Source: Carallia brachiata
Taxonomy: Eukaryota; Streptophyta; Magnoliopsida; Malpighiales; Rhizophoraceae
DNA: 64,000 nucleotides
NCBI GenBank assembly: GCA_021464245.1
Contig: JADCRB010000039.1
Span: 65,130 to 129,129, forward strand
Reading direction: 5' to 3'
Made by a program: the position numbers and the translations under genes. The notes under the pieces were generated by a model that saw nothing but the letters and a program-made list of their open reading frames with translations, ran no database searches and was not told where the DNA came from. Shown one piece after another: positions 53,601 to 64,000 of this stretch. Every line of letters begins with the position of its first letter. Position 1 is the stretch's first letter.

Positions 53601-56600
53601 AATGCAAAAAGCATTGTTAACATGTTTTGGGATATTAAATGCTTTCAGTACCCTCCAATAAGTGCAATTGTTCATAATTTGCATATATTAGTTGCATAAG
53701 TGCATTTGTGCCATGAATAAAGAGGATAAATCACTTCATTTCTTGCAAATAAGTGATTTTCATTGATTTTAATGACTTATTTAACACAAATTGAATTTAA
53801 ATGAAGCACAAATGCTTACAAAAACATTTAATTTCAATGCAAAACGCATTTTTAACACGTTTTGGTGTATTAAATGCATTCAATACCCTCCAATAAGTGT
53901 GCAATTGATCTTAATTTGCATTTATTAGTTGCATAAGACCATTTGTGGCATGAATATAGAGGCTAAATCACATCATTTCTTACAAATAAGTGATTTTCTT
54001 TGATTTTAATGGCTTATTTAACCTAAATTGAACTTAAATGAAGCACATATGCTTACAAAAACCTTTAATTTCAATGCAAAAAAAGCATTTTTACCACGTT
54101 TTTGGGTATTAAATGCATTCAATACCCTCCAATAAGTGTGCAATTGATCATAATTTACATTTATTAGTTGCATAAGACTATTTGTCGCATGAAAATAGAG
54201 GCCAAATCACATCATTTCTTACAAATAAATGATTTTCATTGATTTTAATGGCTTATTTAACCCAAATTGAATTTAAATGAAGTACAAATGCTTAGAAAAA
54301 CTTTTAATTTCAACGCAAAAAGCATTTTTAACACGTTTTTGGGTATTAAATGCATTCAATACCCTCAAATAAGTGTGCAATTGATTATAATTTGCATTTA
54401 TTAGTTGCATAAGACCATTTGTGGCATGAACATAGAGGCCAAATAACATCATTTCTTACAAATAAGTGATTTTCATTGATTTTAATGGCTTATTTAAGCC
54501 AAATTGAACTTACATGAAGTACAAATGCTTACAAAAACCTTTAATTTCAATGCAAAAAGCATTTTTAACACGTTTTGGGGTATTAGATGCATTCAATACC
54601 CTCCAATAAGTGTGCAATTAATCATAATTTTCATTTATTACATAGAGGCTAAATCACATCATTTCTTACAATAAGTGATTTTCATTGCTTTTAATGGCTT
54701 ATTTAACCCAAATTCAACTTAAATGAAGCACATATGCTTACAAAAACCTTTAATTTCAATGCAAAAAAAGCATTTTTACACGTTTGGGGTATTAAATGCA
54801 TTCATACCCTCCAATAAGTGTGCAATTGATCATAATTTACATTTATTAGTTGCATAAGACTATTTGTCGCATGAACATAGAGGCCAAATCACATCATTTC
54901 TTACAAATAAGTGTTTCATTGATTTTAATGGCTTATTTAACCCAAATTGAACTTAAATGAAGTAAATGCTTAGAAAAACTTTAATTCAATGCAAAAAGCA
55001 TTTTTAACACGTTTTTGGGTATTAAATGCATTCAATACCCTCCAATAAGTGTGCAATTGATCATAATTTGCATATATTGTTGCATAAGAGCATTTGTGGC
55101 ATGAATAAAAAGCTAAATCACTTCATTTCTTGTAAATAAGTGATTTTCTTTTATTTTAATGGCTTATTTAACCCAAATTAAGCTTAAATGAATCATAAAT
55201 GCTTAAAAAAACCTTTAATTTCAATGCAAAAAGCATTTTTTACATGTTTTGGGGTATTAAATGCAGTCAATGCCCTCCAATAAGTGTGCAATTGATCATA
55301 ATTTGCATTTATTAGTTGCATAAGACCATTTGTGGCATGAACATAGAGGCTAAATCACATCATTTCTTACAAATAAGTGATTTTCATTGATTTTAATGGC
55401 TTATTTAACCCAAATTGAATTTAAATGAAGCACAAATGCTTACAAAAACCTTTAATTTCCATGCAAAAAGTATTTTTAACACGTTTTTTGGTATTAAATG
55501 CATTCAGTACCCTCCAATAAGTGTGTGCAATTGTTCATAATTTGCGTTTATTGGTTGATAAGACTTTTGGCATTAACAGAGGTTAAAATCACATTATTCT
55601 TGGAAATAAGTGTTTTTATTGATTTTAATGTCTTATCTAACCCAAATTGAACTTAAATGAAGCACAAATGCTTACAAAAACCTCTAATTTCAATGCAAAA
55701 AGCATTGTTAACATGTTTTGGATATTAAATTTCAGTACCCTCCAATAAGTGTGCAATTGTTCATAATTTGCATATATTAGTTGCATAAGTGCATTTGTGC
55801 CATGAATAAAGAGGATAAATCACTTCATTTCTTGCAAATAAGTGATTTTCATTGATTTAATGACTTATTTAACACAAATTGAATTTAAATGAAGCACAAA
55901 TGCTTACAAAACACATTTAATTTCAATGCAAAACGCATTTTTAACACGTTTTGGTGTATTAAATGCATTCAATACCCTCCAATAAGTGTGCAATTGATCT
56001 TAATTTGCTTTATTAGTTGCATAAGACCATTTGTGGCATGAAATAGAGGCTAAATCACATCATTTCTTACAATAAGTGATTTTCAGTGATTTTAATGGCT
56101 TATTTAACCCAAATTGAACTTAAATGAAGCACATATGCTTACAAAAACCTTTAATTTCAATGCAAAAAAAGCATTTTTACCACGTTTTTGGGTATTAAAT
56201 GCATTCAATACCCTCCAATAAGTGTGCAATTGATCATAATTTACATTTATTAGTTGCATAAGACTATTTGTCGCATGAACATAGAGGCCAAATCACATCA
56301 TTTCTTACAAATAAATGATTTTCATTGATTTTAATGGCTTATTTAACCCAAATTGAATTTAAATGAAGTACAAATGCTTAGAAAAACTTTTAATTTCAAC
56401 GCAAAAAGCATTTTTAACACGTTTTTGGGTATTAAATGCATTCAATACCCTCAAATAAGTGTGCAATTGATTATAATTTGCATTTATTAGTTGCATAAGA
56501 CCATTTGTGGCATGAACATAGAGGCCAAATAACATCATTTCTTACAAATAAGTGATTTTCATTGATTTTAATGGCTTATTTAAGCCAAATTGAACTTACA

Positions 56601-59600
56601 TGAAGTACAAATGCTTACAAAAACCTTTAATTTCAATGCAAAAAGCATTTTTAACACGTTTTGGGTATTAGATGCATTCAATACCCTCCAATAAGTGTGC
56701 AATTAATCTAATTTTCTTTATATACATAGAGGCTAAATCACATCACTTCTTACAAATAAGTGATTTTCATTGCTTTTAATGGCTATTTAACCCAATTCAA
56801 CTTAAATGAAGCACATATGCTTACAAAACCTTTAATTTCAATGCAAAAAAGCATTTTTACCACGTTTGGGGTATTAAATGCATTCAATACCCTCCAATAA
56901 GTGTGCAATTGATCATAATTTACATTTATTAGTTGCATAAGACCATTTGTCGCATGAACATAGAGGCAAATCACATCATTTCTTACAAATAAGTGATTTT
57001 CATTGATTTTAATGGCTTATTTAACCCAAATTGAACTAAATGAGTACAAATGCTTAGAAAAACTTTTAATTTCAATGCAAAAAGCATTTTTAACACGTTT
57101 TGGGTATTAAATGCATTCAATACCCTCCAATAAGTGTGCAATTGATCATAATTTGCATATTAGTTGCATAAGAGCATTTGTGGCATGAATAAAAAAGCTA
57201 AATCACTTCATTTCTTGTAATAAGTGATTTTCTTTTTTTTAATGGCTTATTTAACCCAAATTAAGCTTAAATGAATCATAAATGCTTAAAAACCTTTAAT
57301 TTCAATGCAAAAAGCATTTTTTACATGTTTTGGGGTATTAAATGCAGTCAATGCCCTCCAATAAGTGTGCAATTGATCATAATTTGCATTTTAGTTGCAT
57401 AAGACCATTTGTGGCATGAACATAGAGGCTAAATCACATCATTCTTACAAATAAGTGATTTTCATTGATTTTAATGGCTTATTTAACCCAAATTGAACTT
57501 AAATGAAGCACAAATGCTTACAAAAACCTTTAATTCCATGCAAAAAAGTATTTTTAACACGTTTTTGGTATTAAATGCATTCAGTACCCTCCAATAAGTG
57601 TGCAATTGTTCATAATTTGCGTTTATTAGTTGGATAAGACCATTTGTGGCATTAACATTGAGGTTAAATCACATTATTTCTTGGAAATAAGTGATTTTTA
57701 TTGATTTTAATGTCTTATCTAACACAAATTGAACTTAAATGAAGCACAAATGCTTACAAAAACCTCTAATTTCAATGCAAAAAGCATTGTTAACATGTTT
57801 TGGGATATTAAATGCTTTCAGTACCCTCCATAAGTGTGCAATTGTTCATAATTTGCATATTTTAGTTGCATAAGTGCATTTGTGCCATGAATAAAGAGGA
57901 TAAATCACTTCATTTCTTGCAAATAAGTGATTTTCATTGATTTTAATGACTTATTTAACACAAATTGAATTTAAATGAAGCACAAATGCTTACAAAAACA
58001 TTTAATTTCAATGCAAAAGCATTTTTAACACGTTTTGGTGTATTAAATGCATTCATACCCTCCATAAGTGTGCAATTGATCTTAATTTGCTTTATTAGTT
58101 GCATAAGCCATTTGTGGCATGAATATAGAGGTTAAATCACATCATTTCTTACAAATAAGTGATTTCAGTGATTTTTAATGGCTTATTTAACCCAAATTGA
58201 ACTTAAATGAAGCACATATGCTTACAAAAACCTTTAATTTCAATGCAAAAAAAGCATTTTTACCACGTTTTTGGGTATTAAATGCATTCAATACCCTCCA
58301 ATAAGTGTGCAATTGATCATAATTTACATTTATTAGTTGCATAAGACTATTTGTCGCATGAACATAGAGGCCAAATCACATCATTTCTTACAAATAAGTG
58401 ATTTTCATTGATTTTAATGGCTTATTTAAGCCAAATTGAACTTACGTTAAGTACAAATGCTTAGAAAAACCTTTAATTTCAATGGAAAAAGCATTTTTAA
58501 CACGTTTTGGGGTATTAGATGCATTCAATACCCTCCAATAAGTGTGCAATTAATCATAATTTTCATTTATTAGTTGCATAAGACCATTTGTCCCATGAAC
58601 ATAGAGGCTAAATCACATCACTTCTTACAAATAAGTGATTTTCATTGCTTTTAATGGCTTATTAACCAAATTCAACTTATGAAGCACATATGTTTACAAA
58701 AACCTTTAATTTCAATGCAAAAAGCATTTTTACCACGTTTTGGGGTATTAAATGCATTCAATACCCTCCAATAAGTGTGCAATTGATCATAATTTACATT
58801 TATTAGTTGCATAAGACTATTTGTCGCATGAACATAGAGGCCAAATCACATCATTTCTTACAAATAAGTGATTTTCATTGATTTTAATGGCTTATTTAAC
58901 CCAAATTGAACTTAAATGAAGTACAAATGCTTAGAAAAACCTTTAATTTCAATGCAAAAAGCATTTTTAACACGTTTTTTGGTATTAAATGCATTCAATA
59001 CCTCCAATAAGTGTGCAATTAATCATAATTGCATTTATTAGTTGCATAAGACCATTTGTCGCATGAACATAGCGGCCAAATCACATCATTTCGTACAAAT
59101 AAGTGATTTTCATTGATTAATGGCTTATTTAACCCAAATTGAACTTAAATGAAGTACAAATGCTTAGAAAAACCTTTAATTTCAATGCAAAACGCATTTT
59201 TTTAACACGTTTTGGGTATTACATGATTCAATACCCCAATAAGTGTGCAATGATCTAATTTGCATATTAGTTGCATAAGAGCATTTGTGGCATGAATAAA
59301 GAAGCTAAATCACTTCATTTCTTGTAAATAAGTGATTTTTTTTATTTTAATAGCTTATTTAACCCAAATTAAGCTTAAATGAATCAAAATGCTTAAAAAA
59401 ACCTTTAATTTCAATGCAAAAAGCATTTTTACATGTTTTGGGGTATTAAATGCATTCAATACCCTCCATAAGTGTGCAATTGATCATAATTTGCATTTAT
59501 TAGTTGCATAAGACTATTTGTCGTATGAACATAGAGGCCAAATCACATCATTTCTTACAAATAAGTGATTTTCTTTGATTTTAATGGCTTATTTAACCCA

Positions 59601-60360
59601 AATTGAACTTAAATGAAGTACAAATGCTTAGAAAAACCTTTAATTTAAATGCAAAAAAGCATTTTTAACATGTTTTGGGTATTAAATGCATTCATACCCT
59701 CAAATAAGTGGCAATTGATCATAATTTGCATTTATTAGTTGTATAAGACCATTTGTCGCATGAACATAGAGGGCTAAATCACTTCATTTTTACAAATAAG
59801 TGATTTTCATTGATTTTAATGACTTATTTAACCAAATTGAACTTAAATGAAGCACAATGCTACAAAAACCTTTAATTTAATGCAAAAGGCATTTTTAGCA
59901 CGTTTTGGGTATTAAATGCATTCAATACCCTCTAATAAGTGTGCAATTAATCATAATTTGCATTCGTTGCATAAGGACCATTTGTCGCGATGAACATAGA
60001 GGCCAAATCACATCATTTCGTACAATAAGTGATTTTCTGATTTTAATGGCTTATTTAACCCAAATTGAACTTAAATGAAGTACAAATGCTAGAAAAACCT
60101 TTAATTTCAATGCAAAACGCATTTTTAACACGTTTTGGGGTATTACATGCATTCAATACCCTCCAATAAGTGTGCAATGTCATTTTTGCATATATTAGTT
60201 GCTAAGAGCATTTGTGGCATGATAAAGAAGCTAAATCACTTCATTTCTTGTAAATAAGTGATTTTCTTTATTTTAATGGCTTATTTAACCCAAATTAAGC
60301 TTAAATGAATCATAATGCTTAAAAAAACCTTTAATTTCAATGCAAAAAGCATTTTTTACC
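50661..60360 (+). repeat. Nine-monomer higher-order repeat, second block with a 27-bp deletion variant
   Basis: It has the same monomer types as 28994-35100. The phrase AAAAAGCTAAATCAC occurs at 53011, 55107 and 57192 (spacings 2096 and 2085 bp). In three copies (near 52533, 54640 and 56722) the monomer that elsewhere reads TTGTCCCATGAACATAG lacks 27 bp, joining TTTATTA directly to CATAGAGGC; the copy at about 58569 is undeleted. From 54660 to the N at 60361 one-base losses are frequent. Confidence 0.87.
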
Positions 60361-60361
60361 N
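60361..60361. other. Single N, probable assembly joint
   Basis: It sits between CATTTTTTACC and TTTATTAATTGG. More than 80 bp of one monomer are absent. The left side is indel-rich and the right side clean. Confidence 0.8.
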
Positions 60362-63300
60362 TTTATTAATTGGATAAGACCATTTGTGGCATTAACATAG
60401 AGGTTAAATCACATTATTTCTTGCAAATAAGTGATTTTTATTGATTTTAATGTCTTATTTAACCCAAATTGAACCTAGATGAAGCACAAATGCTTACAAA
60501 AACCTCTAATTTCAATGCAAAAAGCATTTTAAACATGTTTTGAGGTATTAAATGCTTTCAATACCCTCCAATAAGTGTGCAATTGATCATAATTTGCGCA
60601 TATTAGTTGCATAAGAGCATTTGTGGCATGAATAAAGAATCTAAATCACTTCATTTCTTGTAAATAAGTGATTTTCTTTCATTTTAATTGCTTATTTAAC
60701 CCAAATTAAGCTTAAATGAATCATAAATGCTTAAAAAAACCTTTAATTTCAATGCAAAAAGCATTTTTTACATGTTTTGGGGTATTAAATGCGGTCAATG
60801 CCCTCCAATAAGTGTGCAATTGATCATAATTTGCATTTATTAGTTGCATAAAAGCATTTGTGGCATGAATAAAGAGGCAAAATCACTTCATTTCTTGCAA
60901 ATAAGTGATTTTCATTGATATTAATGGCTTATTTAACCCAAATTAAATTTAAATGAATCACAAATGCTTACAAAAACATTTAATTTCAATGCAAAAAGCA
61001 TTTTTAACATGTTTTGGGGTATTAAATGCATTCAATACCCTCCAATAAGTGTGCAATTGATCATAATTTGCATTTATTAGTTACATAAGATCATTTGACG
61101 CATGAACATAGAGGCTAAATCACATCATTTCTTACAAATAAGTGATTTTCATTGATTTTAATGGCTTTTTTAACCCAAATTGAACTTAAATGAAGTACAA
61201 ATGCTTACAAAAACCTTTAATTTCAATGCAAAAAGCATTTTTAACTCAATTTTGGGGTATTAAATGCATTCGATACCCTCCAATAAGTGTGCAATTAGTC
61301 ATAATTTGCATTTATTAGTTGCACAAGACCATTTGTCGCATGAACATAGAGGCTAAATCACATCATTTCTTGGAAATAAGTGATTTTCATTGATTTTAAG
61401 AGCTTATTTAACCCAAATTAAACTTAAATGAAGCACAAATGCTTACAAAATCCTTTAATTTCAATGCAAAAAGCATTTTTAACACGTTTTTGGGTATTAA
61501 ATGCATTCAATACCCTCCTATAAGTGTGCAATTGGTCATAATTTGCTTATATTAGTTGCATAAGAGCATTTGTGGCATGAATAAAGAGGAAAAATCACTT
61601 CATTTCTTGCAAATAAGTGATTTTCATTGATTTTAATGGCTTATTTAACCCAAATTAAATTTAAATGAAGCACAAATGCTTACAAAAACATTTAATTTCA
61701 ATGCAAAAAGCATTTTTAACACGTTTTAGGGGTATTAAATGCATTCAATACCCCCCAATAAGTGTGCAATTGATCATAATTTGCATTTATTAGTTGCATA
61801 AGACCATTTGTCGCACGAACATAGAGGCTAAATCACATCATTTCTTACAAATAAGTGATTTTCATTGATTTTAATGGCTTATTTAACCCAAATTGAACTT
61901 AAATAAAGCACAAATGCTTACAAAAACCTTTAATTTGAATGCAAAAAGAATTTTTAACACGTTTTTGAGATTTAAATGCATTCAATACCCTCCAAAAAGT
62001 GTGCAATTGATCATAATTTGCATTTATTAGTTGCATAAGACCGTTTGTAGCAAGAACATAGAGGCTAAATCACATCATTTCTTACGAATAAGTGATTTTC
62101 ATTGATTTTAATGGCTTATTTAACCCAAATTGAACTTCAATGAAGCACAAATGCTTACAAAAACCTTTAATTTCAATGCAAAAAGCATTTTTAACACGTT
62201 TTGGGGTATTAAATGCATTCAATACCCTCAAATAAGTGTGCAATTGATCATAATTTGCATTTATTAGTTGAAAAATACCATTCGTGGCATGAACATAGAG
62301 GCTAAATCACATCATTTCTTACAAATAAGTGATTTTCATTGATTTTAATAGCTTATTTAACCCAAATTGAACTTAAATGAAGCACAAATGCTTACAAAAC
62401 CTTTAATTTCCATGCAAAAAGCATTTTTAACACGTTTTTTGGTATTAAATGCATTCAGTACGCTCCAATAAGTGTGCAATTGTTGATAATTTGCGTTTAT
62501 TAATTGGATAAGACCATTTGTGGCATTAACATAGAGGTTAAATCACATTATTTCTCGCAAATAAGTGATTTTTATTGATTTTTATGTCTTATTTAACCCA
62601 AATTGAACTTAGATGAAGCACAAATGCTTACAAAAACCTCTAATTTCAATGCAAAAAGCATTTTTAACATGTTTTGGGGTATTAAATGCTTTCAATACCC
62701 TCCAATAAGTGTGCAATTGATCATAATTTGCGTATATTAGTTGCATAAGAGCATTTGTGGCATGAATAAAGAATCTAAATCATAATTTCTTGTAAATAAG
62801 TGATTTTCTTTCATTTTAATTGCTTATTTAACCCAAATTAAGCTTAAATGAATCATAAATGCTTAAAAAAACCTTTAATTTCAATGCAAAAAGCATTTTT
62901 TTACATGTTTTGGGGTATTAAATGCAGTCAATGCCCTCCAATAAGTGTGCAATTGATCATAATTTGCATTTATTAGTTGCATAAAAGCATTTGTGGCATG
63001 AATAAAGAGGCAAAATCACTTCATTTCTTGCAAATAAGTGATTTTCATTGATATTAATGGCTTATTTAACCCAAATTAAATTTAAATGAATCACAAATGC
63101 TTACAAAAACATTTAATTTCAATGCAAAAAACATTTTTAACACGTTTTGGGGTATTAAATGCATTCAATACCCTCCAATAAGTGTGCAATTGATCATAAT
63201 TTGCATTTATTAGTTGCATAAGACCATTTGACGCATGAACATAGAGGCTAAATCACATCATTTCTTACAAATAAGTGATTTTCAGTGATTTTAATGGCTT

Positions 63301-64000
63301 TTTTAACCCAAATTGAACTTAAATGAAGTACAAATGTTTACAAAAACCTTTAATTTCAATGCAAAAAGTATTTTTAACACGTTTTTGGGTATTAAATGCA
63401 TTCAATACCCTCAAATAAGTGTGCAATTGATCATAATTTGCATTTATTAGTTTTATAAGACCATTTGTGGCATGAACATAGAGGCTAAATCACATCATTT
63501 CTTACAAATAAGTGATTTTCATTGATTTTAATGGCTTATTTAACCCAAATTGAACTTAAATGAAGCACAAATGCTTACAAAAACCTTTATTTCCATGCAA
63601 AAAGCATTTTTAACACGTTTTTTGGTATTAAATGCATTCAGTACCCTCCAATAAGTGTGCAATTGTTCATAATTTGCGTTTATTAGTTGGATAAGACCAT
63701 TTGTGGCATTAACATAGAGGTTAAATCACTTATATCACATTATTTCTTGCAAATAATTGATTTTTATTGATTTTAATGTCTTATTTAACACAAATTGAAC
63801 TTAAATGAAGCACAAATGCTTACAAAAACCTTTAATTTCAATGCAAAAAGCATTTTTAACATGTTTTGGGGTATTAAATGCTTTCAATACCCTCCAATAA
63901 GTGCGCAATTGATCTTAATTTGCATATATTAGTTGCATAAGAGCATTTGTGGCATGAATAAAGAGGCTAAATCACTTCATTTCTTGTAAATAAGTAATTT
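60362..64000 (+). repeat. Third nine-monomer arrangement, about 2.13 kb
   Basis: TTTATTAATTGGATAAGACC recurs at 60362 and 62496 (2134 bp, nine monomers), followed each time by an AGATGAAGC variant and an AATAAAGAATCTAAATC monomer. A related start (TTTATTAGTTGGATAAG) appears again at about 63680, five monomers later. At 63730-63738 an extra TTATATCAC is inserted into the AAATCACATTATTTC segment. The window ends inside the array. Confidence 0.86.

Larger units (their letters stand above)
15508..64000 (+). repeat. Right satellite block, about 237-bp monomers
   Basis: About 205 monomers, all in the same orientation as the left block. They continue without any second transposon, inversion or non-satellite island to the end of the window. 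Successive AAGTGATTTT motifs at 15573, 15810, 16047 and 16284 are 237 bp apart. The block is subdivided below by its higher-order period. Confidence 0.97.

Noticed and set aside
1..64000. CRISPR-like array
   Set aside because: The 237-bp units are contiguous and contain no short repeat/unique-spacer pattern; the retrotransposon and satellite structure are eukaryotic.
1..64000. CENP-B-box-like or telomere-like motif
   Set aside because: I found no convincing match to the CENP-B box pattern and no TTTAGGG runs in the monomer.

Overview
This window is almost entirely a plant-type tandem satellite DNA array interrupted by one LTR retrotransposon. The repeat monomer is about 237 bp, roughly 70% A+T (71 G/C counted in one 237-bp copy near position 15,571), always in the same orientation. 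It fills 1-7087 and 15508-64000, about 55.6 kb or some 235 monomers. The interruption is a Ty1-copia element of 8,420 bp (7088-15507). Its gene order (GAG, protease, integrase, reverse transcriptase, RNase H), its initiator-Met-tRNA-type primer site and the kilobase-scale homogeneous satellite point to a flowering plant, probably a eudicot. I cannot name the species. No host gene, tRNA, rRNA, CRISPR or prokaryotic operon is visible. A centromeric, pericentromeric or other heterochromatic location is likely but not proven.

Layout: 1-900 divergent monomers, one truncated; 901-2316 three copies of a 2-monomer (about 472 bp) higher-order repeat (HOR); 2317-3600 divergent monomers; 3602 to about 6000 a 4-monomer HOR (about 0.94 kb); 6000-7087 satellite up to the insertion; 7088-15507 the retrotransposon, flanked by the 5-bp duplication TATTA; 15513-23329 a 7-monomer HOR (about 1.65 kb, nearly five copies); 23331-28992 mixed monomers with an 11-monomer spaced duplication; 28994-38996 a 9-monomer HOR (about 2.1 kb); 38998-50660 a patchwork marked by a monomer with a 77-bp deletion and a 3.2-kb segment duplicated 8.44 kb away; 50661-60360 the 9-monomer HOR again, as a sub-variant; 60362-64000 a third 9-monomer arrangement.

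Single N bases at 3601, 23330, 28993, 38997 and 60361 lie at changes of HOR type or phase. Several adjoin stretches rich in one-base indels, so the order and copy number of blocks may partly be an assembly product.

The retrotransposon has long LTRs (1,472 and 1,460 bp), a coiled-coil GAG extension, several polypurine tracts and a CpG cluster in each LTR, features I associate with the Sirevirus (SIRE/Maximus) lineage. Its protease-integrase and RT-RNase H segments are long and keep their catalytic residues, but gag is broken by several frameshifts and stops, and one frameshift separates integrase from RT. It is therefore probably non-autonomous now. Removing the element and one TATTA copy restores one uninterrupted satellite monomer of 238 bp.
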